Source: Bryum argenteum
Taxonomy: Eukaryota > Streptophyta > Bryopsida > Bryales > Bryaceae
Reading direction: 5' to 3'
DNA: 64,000 nucleotides
NCBI GenBank assembly: GCA_037043015.1
Contig: CM073323.1
Location: 13,203,758 to 13,267,757 of the forward strand
Below the pieces are notes generated by a model. That model was given only the letters and a program-made list of their open reading frames with translations. It was not told the DNA's origin and searched no databases. Shown piece after piece: positions 12,391-26,226 of the stretch. Every line of letters begins with the position of its first letter. Position 1 is the stretch's first letter. The translations under genes and the position numbers were made by a program.

Positions 12391-12833
12391 GGTAGAATGC
12401 CCTTAAACCGCTCGAATAAGGGATTCAGCATGGTTGTGGACTTCGTGTGTATTATTTGAAATTTTTCTTTGATGCGAAAACAGGAGGGAGAGTGAATGCA
12501 AAAATTTCCAGAATTAAATAGCAAAAACTGAATTTACTACAAATTTTTGAAGTCAAAAGTGTACATGACCTTAAAGTGATCAGTAGCCTCTCTTTTTTAT
12601 GTGCATGACCTCTACTAGTTGTTGGTCATGGTTGAACCTTAAATCGTGAATCAATGAGTCAGGGAATCTACCCAATTAATCCAATCAGCTCTCTTTAAAT
12701 AGAATAAAAATAATATTCTGTAATTCCAAATATCAGACATGACAGGAGCAATTAAAGATTCAGAGCATGGGCGGTTGGAAGGGTGGTCTACTGATTGGTT
12801 TTGGGGGGGTGAGCGGTTTAAGGGCATTCTACC
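12391..12833. mobile_element. 443-bp MITE, GGTAGAATGCCCTTAAACC ends at TTAA
   Basis: The left end GGTAGAATGCCCTTAAACCG and its exact reverse complement at 12811-12833 form a perfect terminal repeat of about 23 bp. TTAA flanks both ends (12387-12390 and 12834-12837); the symmetry even extends to CATTAA/TTAATG. The target could be TTAA or TAA. The motif CCCTTAAAC is shared with the piggyBac-like family next to it, but the first bases differ. Confidence 0.75.
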
Positions 12834-13030
12834 TTAATGGGGTCGGACCCACACTACGGCTTACCACTTGAATATAAGCAAGTATCTTTTTGTCTCATCC
12901 CATCAACACGTTGTAAGGGGAAGCTTTGGAACTGCATCTTCAAGGCATGGTACAAGCTTTTACTAATCAGTTGGCAAGAAAGCTGATTTGCAACATTCCA
13001 ATGATCAATGGATCAAACATAAATCATACT

Positions 13031-16000
13031 CTACACAACAGGAGCATTTTCAACAGCTCGCAAAGAATAATGTGACAGTTTCTGTTTGGATCTCGTCACT
13101 GACGCTAACGCGTCCGCTTGGCTGCATGACAAGGAGTCCGCATTCTGCACATTCTTCACCGGTTGCACTTTCTGGGTGGCCCTCAACCAGTTTCGCAGGG
13201 CCGCGCTGCTGATGCTCACTTCCCCTGCACTTTCATGTCCCTCGTACTTGATCCGCAGCCTCCTCAACAAAGCCACCACTCCAGCTCCAGTCCTGTAACA
13301 ACAGGAGAGCGACGGTTCTTCAATTAATGTAAAGTATTTGGACATTCCCTACACTTGCAAATGGACATTATTGTTGGCTCTCTTTGAAATATTGTGCATG
13401 GAAAATTTTCATGTGAGCAGGAGGCATGCTGTATATATAGAAAGTACGAATAAGAGTCCAAGTATGGCCGTGCGAGGTTCAAAGGGAGGAATGAAGGTCC
13501 GACCTTGACGAGACTTGGAGTCGCTTGAAGCCACCTCTTGCGGTAAAAGCCTGTTTGCTTTCAACCGCAAAGGTTAGTTTCACCGAATTCAGGTACAATC
13601 CTGTTCACATACACCGAGAACATCAGACTCTCTGTTGATATTTTGAGCTGAACCATGAAAAGAAACTGTTCGTAAGCTTCCAACCTTCATCATGTCGAAG
13701 CTTGAGCCCCTTCAGGAGAGCCAGAACGCCGACCTGGAGACACATAATTGCACTCAGTGCCATGTCTTGAAACAATTATAGCAACTGCAATTACTGTATC
13801 GTCGTTTTGCAAGGGCTCCTTACCTCACCAGCGTAGACTGAAACCTTTCTCATATCGACAATAGTTGGAACAGCTGCATAATTTACATTTTGGATAACAC
13901 CTAAAGTTGTTACATCCTGCATCACACAAACACTATTCAATACTCCAGGCAACCAACTAATGAAAATTAGATCTTGAAGGATCACCGAGCCATACTATGA
14001 ATGTTTGGTAGAGGGATAAAATACCTCATAGAATGTGAGGGCTCGAGGCAGGTAAATCCCACAAGCATCGTCAACGCTTAGAATCTTTCTTAAGCTCCTT
14101 TCGTCGTACAAATGGTGTTGAGATACTCGTAAGCAACCCAGCACCTGATTAATGATCCCCAATGAGGGTATCAAGCCAGCCGATCTGAGATCGTCATAAA
14201 CTACCAAACCTTGCTTTGACCTACAAAATCGATCATGCAATGTCAATATCTTTTGCAGCGCTATTGCTATTGCAAGCAACTCACTCGGTTGTTGAGTTAT
14301 GTACCAGAATTGATACGAGGCTTCAGCGTCGTTGGTACTTATGTTCAGAAGGCGGGGATTGTAAGGAGGTGGAGTCTCACTTTCAACACGTCTTACGCAA
14401 AGCTCTGCACAATTCACACCCGAAATTGCTAAGAAGATGTATCCATGATAGCTTCAAGAACCAAAGTAAAAAATATCTTGAACGTACCGAGAATGCTCTC
14501 GCACATTTCCAATGCCGGTTGTACTGAATCGCCTTTAGACTGGTTATAGAGCTTAAGAGCGATGCTCAATTCATCCTCCCTGAAGAAACATCTTAATATC
14601 AGAGCCCCGCTCAAAAGCTAAAGATGAAACAGCAAGTAACAAGCTTTCGTACCTTTCACAAGCTGCAAGCAGAATGGAGTATGTGTCTTTGTTGGGCATC
14701 ACTCCGGCTATTCGGAACTCTTGTAGCACGGTGAGTGCACAATCTAGCTCCCCTCCTGCACCTGACCATTTCTTAAGACTTAAGTCCAGCACAAAAGAAT
14801 GATGATAAATTAATGTCACGTTAAAACTTATGGTAAAAAGATTTCTTACAGAGAGACGCCACAAGGGCATTGAGAGTCGATACAGTAGGAGTTAATCCCA
14901 GAAATTTGATTTCTTCGTAGACTTGCATTGCACTATCCGCATCACCAACCTGCAGAAACGAGAACCATGTCCACTTCAGCAAATTCTTTTGAGAATGCTA
15001 GAGTAACATAAAGCAAAAGTGCGATATGCTTACATTACTGCAGACAACCATCAACGTGTTGTATGTGGCTGGGCTGGGGCTTATTCCTGTGCTCTTCAGT
15101 TCTTGTAGAATTGCGAATGCTTCATCGAGCTTTCCAGCATGTCCTGCAACGTCTATCAACGCACAGAAGAATACCTGCACAACAAGGTACTTCAGACCAT
15201 GTACACGAAACAAAATTTGATGGTAAAGAGAGAGACAAACTATTTTGACATCTACCTCATCTGGTCGCACGCCATCGTTCTTCATGTCCTCGTATATAGA
15301 AAGAGCCACTTTTATGTAGCCTTTCGGACTGCAAGCATGAACAGCTGCTGTATAACATTCGGTCGTTGCCACAACCTTGCTTGAACGCATCCTCTTGTAC
15401 ACTTCGAGAGCTCTTTCCACCTGAAAGAATCAACTTGGTTAAACTCTATGAAACTGATAAATTCTCCATGTAAAACAGTGCCAATGGTCTTTTCAATCAG
15501 GGCGAGGTTGCATACTTCACCAGCTCGAGCACAAGCTGCAATGAGGGCGCCATAAGTGAAGTGATCCAGAGCAACTGGTCCATCGAGCTCATCTCGCATG
15601 TTTTCCAGAACCTCGAATGCTCGCACAAGAGCTCCAGCACGACCACACGCAGTGATCAGGGTGTTGAAGATCACTCGATCTGGTTTCACATTCTGTTCAT
15701 CAGAACAATCTTCAGTCCCCTTTACTACGTGTGAAAGATGCAACTGAACCTCCACCATAGAATTAGAACCAGGAGGATTTACCTTATTCAGCATTTTCTT
15801 ATAAATCCCGAACGCTTTGGGAACATCTCCAGCGCGTGCACAGCCGTCTATCATAGCCCCGAATGTTTGAACGTTTGCTTCTACGCCTTTTGTCTCCATC
15901 TCATTAAGGAACTGCCACAAACTGGTTAGCATCAGACACAATATATACACGTACAGCTCTAGTTTTACAGGTCACTTGCTGGCATACTACGGTGTGTACT

Positions 16001-17824
16001 GTACCAGTTCTTATACAGAGAGGTATATCGGATACTCCACCCACATACCTTGAACATGAGGTCAATTCTGCCAGCTTTTGCACATGCGGAAATCAAGGTG
16101 GTATAGAAAATGCAGTCTGCTTGGAGCCCTGCGTTCCTCGCCATTTCGTGCACTCGACATGCCGCTGATTCAACAAGTGCCAAAACCAATTTAGTGGCCT
16201 GGGCAATCCGCAATCTGCTAGTGGAGAGAAACCACTAAAACTGTTTGAAGAGTTCGACTTCATCTTTTTCTGCTGTTAATTGATGAGACCCACGAGTACA
16301 ATTCGGCCAGAGTGGGAATCGCTACAACCCTGACTAGGGGCTTGTGAAGCTACTGAAATTCAAGGCATGGCTCATGATGTGCACGGAATCGTGAGCAAGA
16401 GTCTCTACCTGATGCATCTCGGGCTTGAGCACAGACTGAAAGAAGCATGTTGTAATTTCGCAACGACTTCTTTGCTAGTTGTGAAAATCGAAAAGCTTCC
16501 TTCACCGCACGGCTCTTCTTACAAGCAGAGTAAAAGTCATGTGGATTAACCTGCAGAACAAGTTCAATCCTCTGTTTATTGATTTCCTTCAAAAACCCCG
16601 AGCAATGAAGAATCCTAGAAAAATCCTAGAAATATGCTTGCATATTCCAGAACCTTACTATAATGTTCTTTCACGAATTACCTTGTTTACAACGGAAAAC
16701 TCGTCAAGGCTCTCCAAAATGCTCAGACAGTCTTGTAACCTGCCAGCTCCCAATAGCTTCGTATACAGAAACAAGTACTCGGCAGGATCCTTGTTTGGAT
16801 CCACTGGCAGCAGGTCTTCAATTTTATCCGGCAATTGCTTTGCTGAGGCTTTTCCATTTCCTCGCTCCTTTTTACCACTCAAGCTGCCCAGCTGCTGTCG
16901 TAATGTCTCCAAGCTCTCCTTCTTTACAACTTCGGATCCTTGTTCGGATTTGGATGAATTAGGGTTCGATGGTGCCGAAGCTTCGTTGTTCAAGCTCGTA
17001 CTCAAATCACTCAATGGCCCATTCTCCAGGGACGATGCAACACTTATGTAGTCCACGGGATCAATTGTTACACTAAGTCCAACTGAACAATCCGCAGGGA
17101 CCGTATGCTCGATGATAGATATGGTACTACTTGAGCTGCATTGAGTCTCTTCAATACCCTCACTTGACCTAATTCCAGGACGGTTTTTAGGATTACATCG
17201 CGCTTGAAGAGCCTGTGTTGATGTTAAAACCTCCAAGCTCTCAATCTCTGAACTTGTCTTGAATCTCCATAATCCATTCGCTCTGTGTCCGGAAGTGGAT
17301 GCCGATCGTCCTGACGTTGCCCGCGCTTCCATTCCATCTTCGTACCTCCACCGTTTCGTGGTTACAGTGTCTGGAGACTGGTGCCCAAAGCAGTCAGAAA
17401 ATTGATCACGACCGATCCAGAGCTGGTAAATCCCTCTACAAAAGTCATCATGCATTGGAGCACCAAGCCAAGCCCAAGCAGACAGGGACCGATCCAGAGC
17501 TTAAATGCAGCGAAAACATCCTTGTTATGTTCTTTTTTGAATGGAGAGTGGAGAAAAGTGTACCTCGTCCATGGTTTTGGCCTTGCATTGCAGAAGAGCT
17601 CCTTGAGAGAAAGATTGAAGGCAAGAAGATGGCACGAGTGATCCCATTTCACTGAATTGCAACCACCAAACATCGTCCGCCACAGCAATATCGCTCGCGC
17701 GGACTACAATGCCGACCTTTCTACGAGGTTGTCTACACCCAAATTTGTGCGGAATTCTTGAGAAATTTCGGGGGGCGCATGGCGAGCACGAACCCACAAA
17801 AGCTCGTAAGCCGCCCGCGTCCAT
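13031..17824 (-). CDS. MRL1: chloroplast PPR protein MRL1-like (rbcL mRNA stability factor)
   Basis: Nuclear gene for a P-class pentatricopeptide repeat protein. In Arabidopsis and Chlamydomonas MRL1 protects the 5' end of the rbcL transcript. Diagnostic stretches are CKKSRAVKEAFRFSQLAKK, TFGAMIDGCARAGDVPKAFG, RVIFNTLITACGRAGALVRA, ALIDVAGHAGKLDEAFAIL and a C-terminal VALLRRLRIKYEG module ending in SSAALRNWLRA. There are more than eight recognisable 35-residue PPR repeats. The large low-complexity exon around 16680-17400 precedes them, as in other MRL1 proteins. The ATG at 17824 opens a frame starting MDAGGLRAFVGSCSPCAPRN, a plausible plastid transit peptide; its join to the 17400 exon is uncertain, and an ATG at 17455 is the alternative start. 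The stop is at 13031-13033. Introns are about 70-150 bp. Product identity is strong; the exact N-terminus is not. Confidence 0.88.
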
Positions 17825-18407
17825 GGACACCCCCGCTTACACACATCGCAATGCAATGTGTCAAAACGTAGTCCGCAGGATCAAAGCCGCTCCCAGAATC
17901 GCTCCAAGCTTAAAGTACGACATTGCTCTTTGCTTAAAGTTTACGTGATTACGAGCTACCACAAAATCCCGAGCTCCATGAGAAGAATTGAGACGAACGG
18001 GGGCCTGGAAAGTTTTGCAAATCTGCCAGGCAGGAAAGTGAGAATTATTCTTTGGAATTTCAGTTGCAACGATTGATGATTATGGTCCATTCGGGTGATT
18101 TCGGATTCCTTATCTGCTTAGAGTCGTCGTGTGCTCACCACAGGCTCTCGTCGATGTCCATGAGCTCTATCAGTTCGCTCGCTCTTCCGCCACGGTTATC
18201 GGAGCGCCTGTCCTGTGACCGAGAGCGGATAGGAGGTCCCACTGCCCCGTCCTATGAGCGAGAACTTCACGCGCGGTCATGGGGGTGTGTCTTGAGCACA
18301 AGTACTGATTATAAAGGACGTGTACTCCAAAGATATTTGTATTTGTACTTTCAAGATGCACTTGGCCCAACATATGTGTCACGTCTCAAGCTGACTGCTA
18401 AAATGTA

Positions 18408-18508
18408 CTCCCTCTGTCCCATAGTAATTGTCTAGTAGGTTCTCTCAATTCTATCTCCCAAAGTAGATTTGAGAGAACTTATTGTACAATAATAATGGGA
18501 CAGAGGAG
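18408..18508. mobile_element. Stowaway-type MITE (Tc1/mariner), TA duplication
   Basis: The left end CTCCCTCTGTCCCATAGTAA and the right end TTATTGTACAATAATAATGGGACAGAGGAG-like sequence are inverted relative to each other. TA flanks each side (18406-18407 and 18509-18510). The ends match the plant Stowaway consensus CTCCCTCCGTCCC. It sits about 580 bp upstream of the MRL1 start. It is 101 bp long, at the small end for the family. Confidence 0.88.
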
Positions 18509-19527
18509 TAACAGAGTACTAGAATACAAAAGTATATCTCATGTACATCTATGGTAGGTGGCTCAAAACCTACACAGCACCACAAACAGCTACTAGACTT
18601 ATTTAAGCAAGAGGTGTAATCTAGCTTTCAACTTCAAATTTAACTGTACTCATGGTGTACATGTTAGGTTGAACAATCTGGGTACACTCGTTGGTTCCAC
18701 TTCCACAATTCATAACTAATTCATTTTCATCCAGTGTGAACATTTCTAGTCAATCCAAATTCTTACAATCTATGCAAATCTTCCAAAATTTTATTCATTT
18801 TGTGACTTTTCATTGAGATGGCGAGATTGAAATTTGAGCGGTTTCCAAGTCACTTACTATTACACTTTCAAGTGCTTTCAGTACATGGTATTTTAGGTCC
18901 GAACAAGATGTCCTAAATATATAGGTATACGAGATTGGAGAATAGAGTACACAAGAACTCTTTGTAGTTGGATAATTATGCATTAGGAAATAATGTATCC
19001 CCTTGTAAGGAAGTGCAATGATGGGTTTTTTCCATTCTAGAAACTTGACATAAGTAATATTGAATATACTCATATCACAAAAAATAAGTGTATAATAAGA
19101 CACCATTTTTGTATAATAAGATTTGATGTGATTACCCTTTTCTTCCTATGCATATTTTGGAGGTTCATCTTGCAAAATCGATTGTGGACTTGGTTGACAT
19201 ATCTTGTCATCATGTAACAAATTATTGCTAGGCATCAAGGTTTGAAAGTCAACTAGGCCCTCATTATCATAACAATGAGGGCAAGAAAATAAAAATACCA
19301 CAACAACAATCACATAACAAAGAAATATATAGATGAAACCACACGCAAGACAATAGTATGAAATAGGAGGCAAGGCAAGATCATAGCAACAATAAGTAAA
19401 AGCAATGAGCACAGGTGAGTAAATCGCTGAGTAAAATGTTCGTCATTTAATGAGTAGGTCAAGGTCTCAACATGCCATGCCTGACACTTTATCTCCAGTA
19501 GATGACCTGAAGTGGACAACCACTTAA

Positions 19528-19889
19528 CCCTTAAACGCCCATGGGGTGTGAAACGGGCAGCCCAAAATTGGATCACAGCATCTTTTGGACTTGGGCATCA
19601 TGAATAGTGCACTTTTTGAACAAGGGCATCATGAATGCACCAATCAATGATGAGCTTGCAACCTCTTACAAGGTTATGTACAACCCCAACCTCGCTACCA
19701 CAATCCTTTCAAAGCACAAAATCACTCATACAAATTGTGATTTGAATTGTAAAATTTCACCTTTTGAATGCATCAAAAGAAGGTGACGAGTTTGACATCA
19801 AAATATAAGTGAAAAGTTGAGTACAATGAGAGCTACAGAGAAGATTCTGTTGGAAGGTGACCCCTCGGGTCGCCTTGGGCGTTTAAGGG
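19528..19889 (-). mobile_element. second piggyBac-like TTAA MITE, 362 bp
   Basis: Ends CCCTTAAACGCCC and GGGCGTTTAAGGG are flanked by TTAA at 19524-19527 and 19890-19893. The interior is collinear with the reverse complement of the copy at 11871-12298, including CAAAATCACTCA, TGATGAGCTTGCAACC and AGATTCTGTTGGAA. It is shorter, partly because it carries fewer 33-bp tandem units. Confidence 0.82.
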
Positions 19890-20084
19890 TTAAGAACCCT
19901 ATTTGCTATACGTTTCAAAATCAAAGAACATCACTGAAGGGCCACAAAATCTGTGGTCAACAACCACAAAATCAGGAACAACGAATTTGTTGTCATACTG
20001 CACCAAATATTCATCAAGACACATCAGCCAGTTTACTGAGCTGAAAGCATCATGAATCGATGCTCTCGCAATCAGTTCGCTTAA

Positions 20085-20519
20085 GGGCCTCTTTACACTA
20101 GAGGCGAGAGGCCGTGGAGAAAACCTCACATGGGCCGTAGCTCATCCTTGAGAAGCCAACCTTTGAACTTGACGGCCTTTGGATATAGTGTAAAGTGCTG
20201 ATTTCACTGTTCACAAAATAAAGTGTTGATTTCACTGTTCACACCGTTCTGAAATATTCTTAAAATAATGAAATTGATTGGCTGTAAGAATTTTGGCCAA
20301 ACGGCCTCCCGAATTTTGCGTCAGGCCCACCTCTTGAGGTGGGCTTGACGCAAAATCCGGGGGCCATCAAAAATGTGCCTTTTTTCTGCCACGAAGGACA
20401 AAAGTGTTGTCCATGTCATTTTCTCCACCTTTTGTCCCTTGGGCTGAAAATTTTGGGTGTAAAGTGATATTCTTTGATCTTCTCGGTTTCTACGCCTCCC
20501 ATTGGCTGTAAAGAGGCCC
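20085..20519. mobile_element. 435-bp Tourist/Harbinger-type MITE, TAA duplication
   Basis: GGGCCTCTTTACA at the left end is the exact reverse complement of TGTAAAGAGGCCC at the right end. TAA flanks both sides (20082-20084 and 20520-20522). The GGGCC start and 3-bp TAA target fit PIF/Harbinger MITEs. An internal palindrome near 20310-20365 (CCCGAATTTTGCGTCAGGCC against its complement) adds a second hairpin. There is no coding frame. Confidence 0.85.
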
Positions 20520-20522
20520 TAA

Positions 20523-21426
20523 GACTATCCTTTCAGTTCACCAAATAATGCAATTTTAGCGGCGCAAAATGTCATCCCTACGAGGCTAGTGTACTCTATA
20601 AAGCTCGTGGTTCATAAGAATTGGGCCTGGACCTGCTGTCTGCAACAGAATCTTTGTGAGTTTGCATCCCCATGTTTCACTTATACATTTTTTCAGCTCC
20701 AAATCCAACTGAAACAGGTGCTCATGTCAAGGATGTGGGGGTGTCAATCCTATGACTGCATTTGCTGCCTAATCACGAGCCACCAGAAGCGTTTCCTGTA
20801 AATAAAATTTTCAAAGGTAGAAAACTAGAATTATAAAAGCTTTGATATTGCCCTGAGGTTATCAGCAGCTCCCCTGTTTCATAAAAACAGATCTACGTCA
20901 ACACAAACTTATTACAGAATTCCATTAGTTTGTGAAGGGATTTTAAGCGCCTGTCGAAGGTGAGATATCCTGTAATCTCCGACGTGGCCCACGAGCCGCT
21001 TCCAACAGTAGTATTGGTGTGCAATATCGTCACTTGTATCAGTGCTCACATCCGTGGCAGCACAAAAATGTGAATTCAACACTACTTTTTATTACATGGA
21101 ACACTGAAATGTACTCCGTCTGGTGAGTCGTGACAAGCAGATCCCAAGAGGCAGAAACCGATGAGAAAGACAAGTTGCTTTCCAGGTGCTGATCTCTCCA
21201 ACTTCAAAGACTAGACGTATCAAACTTGTACTTATTTCCAGGGCTCCGACTCTAGGGGGTAAGGCTGCTTTTGCTGGTGGACTTAGCCACCGAATGCTTC
21301 AGACATCAATCAAAGTGCGTAACCGGAAAGATCATGAAGATCTATGACATGTGATGCCATGCGCACCTCTTCACAGATGTACTTGCACTTAAGAAGTTCT
21401 TGTGACGGGTGAATGGTTGGCGAGCT
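20523..21426. other. 3' flank of the RING ligase gene, no gene seen
   Basis: No frame with family resemblance. The stretch next to 21427 probably includes the 3' UTR of the leftward RING-ligase gene. Confidence 0.5.
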
Positions 21427-24254
21427 CTAGAATAACTGGATGAAGAGACTGGTTGAGCCATCTCCGAAGGAACGCAGTCCTGCCGATTTCACTACAGCCC
21501 GACATAAGGGACATGTTCGCTCCCTTTCGAACCTGCCAAAGAATGATTTGCGTGCATGCATGAGCTCAGAGTTGTTCAAACCAGCGTAAAAACGCAACAA
21601 CACGCATTCAGAAGGCTTTTGAACATGACAATTATGTATTCGAAAGACAGCTTTTGCGCTCATCATTGATGTCAAAGTCGGACCCGGTTGATATTATAGT
21701 TGTTTAAGAGCTACCGTATATGACTATGGCCAAGATAAGACGAGTGGAACTTACCACTCGGACACACAATCTTCACAAAAGATGTGTTTACAACGGAGCG
21801 CAATTGGAGCATGCATTTTTTCTTGACATATCGCACACATGTCTCCTGCTGCAAGTACCTGAGCACACCAACAAATCCAAGTAAAACTCTGAATGAGTAC
21901 TTATCGATACGGTTTTCAGTGTCTTCAGAAACTTATCACGCCAGCTGATTCATCGGACCACATCATTCTAAACCTAAAAAGGCTCTCACCATTTGGAGAT
22001 GAGGGCCAGAACTGTAAATGGCATAGTAGATAGGAGACAGCGATTTTTGAGCACTTACTTCTTCGCAGGTTGCGTAAGATCCGTACTGGACTTCTCTGCG
22101 AGACAATGCTCGAAGAGCTGCCAAAAATGTTTGCACCTGAATCGCCATGCGGTGACCAACGATCAGATCCTCAAGTACAGAACATGCATACGATCCAGAA
22201 ACAAGAATTCCAACAGCTCATTCACAGAATTGGTACCTTTCAAAAAACAAAACTAAACCCTCAAATTTACCTTCTCGAGATTAGACGTAAGCTTGAACGT
22301 CAAGTACATTCCAGTTGTTAGTGAAGAGAACAAGTTGCCGTAATTCTTGTTCAAGAAAAACCTATACCAGACTGGTCCGGGTATCAAGGCACGATACAAC
22401 AGCAAGACATACTCAACGAGTGTCAACAGCTGTGCCTGCAATCACATACATTCAAAAACTCTTGAGATACTGTGCTTTTTTGAAGTATTACAAGGGTTCC
22501 GGATCGTAGATGTTGTGAGTTATAATACCATCGCCACTTCTGTTAAAACGAAGACAATGTATCATACAACTTCGGTCCTTCAACTGAAGTAATTACCTGG
22601 CGCCGATAGTTCCGACCTCTACTGTTTTTGTAGTACATGAGAACCCCACACTTAAAGACCATGGCCGCCTGTCTTGCAACAGTGTCTACACATTCAATAC
22701 AATACAAGTAAAAATATCAGAATAGACCAGAATAGAGACTTTAAAATGACCAAAAACTGCAAAGCTAATTCTTCAAAAGTATCAGGGTTTCCATGCGATA
22801 AAGCTATCACTCCTCAATCTATGTTCAACCCCTGCCCAACATGCTTTACCCCTACATTTAACGATATCTTGCAATTCATACAACCGTGCACAAAGAGCTT
22901 CAGAACACTCATTAAATGGATCTCCAATCATCTGAAAGCCCTCCACTAGAGAACAAACTTCGAACACAGGGTAACTGTTGGTAACTGTTTTCGCAAAGCA
23001 CAAGTCGGAGTGATTGAATGGCCTACCATTGATGACAATTATGAAGATAGCATCCCAGAAAGGGGGAATATCTCGGGGTGGAATAAGAATCAGCGGACGC
23101 CACAAAGCATCACCGCTATACCACCAGTAAACACCAATAATATGTACCGCAAGAACAGATCCTAGACAAACCAGAACAGAAGGCTTTCTCTCGTTCTGCA
23201 AATATCAAGGACGTGTTTCATGATTAGGGTGACGATATGTGCCTCAGAGAACCTTATAATACACCGCAGTACCACTTAGATGTACGCAACAGCTTCACAT
23301 GCTTACTGTACTAGACATCGGAGCTCACGACAAAAAATCCAGAGATGTGACAAGCACGGTACAGTGAAGAATACCATTGAAGACTGAACCTACTCTCCTA
23401 AGAGCTAACTTTTACCTTCAATGCTGTCTGCTTGCGCAAAACATCATTTGCCCAGAACATAACAGCTGTTATCCAGAACGCCACAAAGAATCCTGTAACA
23501 AGTACGAGCACGATTTGTTTAGACCAGAAGTTGAACCTTCCGGCATACGTATTTCGGCAAGGTAAAGGTTGGAGGGAAAAGCGAGAGAAAGAGAGAGAAA
23601 CAATCCGAACCACTTCCGAAGAGCACCATCCAAGACAAGCAACGAAGAGGCAATATACAACTGACCTAGTAAATGCTGTCGGATGAAGACCATCAACAGC
23701 AATATGGTGAAAGGCAACGCCTGCTCAATCCACCGCGCCAACTGCTGAAAATCGTACCTTTGTGAAGCAGCTTCTCTACCGTTGTTAGCTGCCTCAGCAT
23801 CCGGTGCCTCCCCTCTCTCCTCTGCATTAGATGAATGGGGTAGGGTTGCATTGTTCGGGCTGCTATCACTACTCGATACACGCATGGGAAGAAGAGGAGA
23901 CAACGACTGCGAGGTACTCGCCTCACTAGAATTCCAAGCACCTACAACTACCGAAGAAGTATCAACCCGATCCCGATCCTGATCAGGCTCTCCAACGCCA
24001 AATATCCGAATTGAAACCTCAGCACCTCCGTCACCGTTTCGTTCACTATCAGAACTTTGCCCCACTGAACTAGTAGACATGGCAACTCCTGATTCACTCG
24101 CCGAAGACTGAGCTCGCCCATGCATCAGACCGGTAAGCTCAAGCAATGCTGATAGGGGTCTTGGTAAAAAGTTTGCGGAAGTAAGCTGCATGCCATATCT
24201 CCTAAAGGATGTGCTATTTCGTCGCAAATCCGAAGACGATCCGGCACCCTCCAT
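21427..24254 (-). CDS. multi-pass membrane RING-type E3 ubiquitin ligase, RNFT-like
   Basis: Plant relative of RNFT1, a RING finger and transmembrane protein. Eight exons are readable. Exon 1 (24254-23666) encodes a long Ser-rich cytosolic N-terminus and the first membrane segment ([19 protein letters not shown]). Next come [39 protein letters not shown] with [10 protein letters not shown], then [20 protein letters not shown] (22680-22597), [20 protein letters not shown], and [14 protein letters not shown]. The C3HC4 RING is split over two exons: [16 protein letters not shown] (about 21860-21755), then [14 protein letters not shown]. All zinc ligands are visible. The C-terminus is [14 protein letters not shown], stop at 21427-21429. 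Expected activity: transfer of ubiquitin from an E2 at an endomembrane, probably ER. The substrate is unknown. The first real ATG is 24254. The block 24255-25450 upstream probably carries leader or promoter. Confidence 0.9.
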
Positions 24255-26226
24255 AATGATCAATGTCTTGACGTACGAAATCTTCAGTTGAAAAGAAAAA
24301 GCTCTAGGTTTGTATTAAAGTAGCTCACGATTATGAAATTATTAAGTATACAGCTGGAAAACCTCCACTCGTGCAGAAGCCATTCGAAGTATTGAGACTG
24401 CCAAAAGCTAAAAAGCTGAGGTCGCTGTCTCACTATTCTGCCTATGATACTCGACAATGATCTTCAAATTGATGAGACACATGTCATGTATATAACCAAC
24501 TGCCGAAAGATGCCCTGATCAAAATCATATCAAAAGCAGGTCAATCGTATCAGAACGCACCATTCACAATGCCCTGCTAGCCTCGTCCAATAGAAATAAC
24601 ACGTGTAAGCTAAGTGTAGATCATAAAACTCTAACCAATCAAAATGTCTCTCGCAAATGCTTGCCAGAAGCAAGACCTTGTCATGCTAAATAAAGTGCGT
24701 TCTTCCTATAAAACGTAAGAGACAAACTTCTCATGAAGGTCCATAACTCCCGCGCAAACGACATTAGCAAATCTGTGTCATAAATGATATGAAGCTCGGA
24801 GGATAGATAAATAACAATATTAGGAGACAGAATTGTACCAGAGCATCGCGCTCGCCAGCTGAACGTAATTGAAGAATGAAGAGGCGTAATTTCGACGTGA
24901 AAACAACGTTTCCTCACAAGTGCCTCATAACGTAATCCCGAAAAAATGCGTCTACCACCACAGGCAGAGATAGCACTCCGTATGTCCGATGTAAACAGGT
25001 AACGAGGAAAAAACAATCGCTATTCCTCAAACCCTAGGTTACCGACAACAGTGTACTGGCCAACCGAAACCCGGGCGAACAAAATCCGAACCTTAAGACC
25101 TCCACTTCTGTCCCCTAATTCTCATACCAGAAACAGAATCACCGTGTTACCCTAATCTCGAACGAACAGCGCCTAGTTTAACGACAGTCGAACACAGCAG
25201 AATCGAGAAAAGAAAACCCGATCCGCGCCGAAAAATGTGAATGACTTGTCAAACCCTTGTCCGCCCCCTAATTCATGCAGCACCTTAGCGAATGAACCAG
25301 AACGTTCGCCTGTTCATCCACGCACGCTCACGACCTATTGCAATATCGACACTCTCCGCCTCAGAAACTCCTCAAAGACATTCATCTGGGAGAGAGAAGT
25401 AGCTTCGCGACGACTCTCTCACTGCACCAACCATCGCACCACCGTCAACATTGTGTACCAAATTTTGATTGGAGAAGCTTCTTGCAACCAGCGTCACCAC
25501 TTCTATCTAAGTTACTTATTTCCAGAACAGAAATTCTTGCCGGCAGAGGCTCGCCGAAAATCCTGGCCCTCTGCAAGAAATCTTGGTAATCGGCAGTAAA
25601 AACATAATGACGAGTCAAACCATAGGGGGTGCTCCTTGACCTGGATGTATGGACCACATGAATGGCGAATGAATGGCGTGCCAACTAGGATGTTTTCTCC
25701 TGTCCATGTCATCCATTTTCACGACGGGGATTGCCTCGTCACCAGCCGATCCCAATAGCACGACCGCTAGCCTGTGTCTGTCGCGGCCAGGCGTCAGGAC
25801 GTCTCTAAATGTAGCATTAAACAACGGTTGTTTCTCCGATCAACAAGATTTATCCCTAGAGTTATATGAAAAGAAAGTTATCCTGTTTGATCTTGTATTA
25901 TTGGATTAGTGCCAAACTTGTGCCAAATTTTGGTTGTCAAGCACTTTTCTAAAAGGAAAGAGACTATACACCTCGTATTAAGACTACTTTTTGAAATTCT
26001 TTTATAAGGCAAAACACATTATTGATTATCGTTGCTTATCGTCAAATGAATGATTGTGATCAAATATTGATGCATTTATTTGATTAAACAAAAAATCAAT
26101 GTAGATTTGTTCAAGGTCTAATAAAAAATAATCTTCTGCAATCATTGTATCAATTTCTAATAAATTGGCTAAAGGAATAAGATTGGTTACATTTGGTTTG
26201 ATAAAGGTCATACTAACTTAGTAAAG
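24255..26226. other. upstream region of the RING ligase gene and spacer
   Basis: The stretch to about 25450 is balanced in composition and likely holds the promoter, leader and possibly leader introns of the leftward RING ligase gene. Beyond 25850 it becomes AT-rich. Open frames exist on both strands, but none continues across splice sites or resembles a family. Confidence 0.4.

Noticed and set aside
25237-25599. 120-aa plus-strand frame
   Set aside because: No family resemblance; it lies in the likely leader/promoter of the leftward RING ligase gene and overlaps equally long frames on the other strand.
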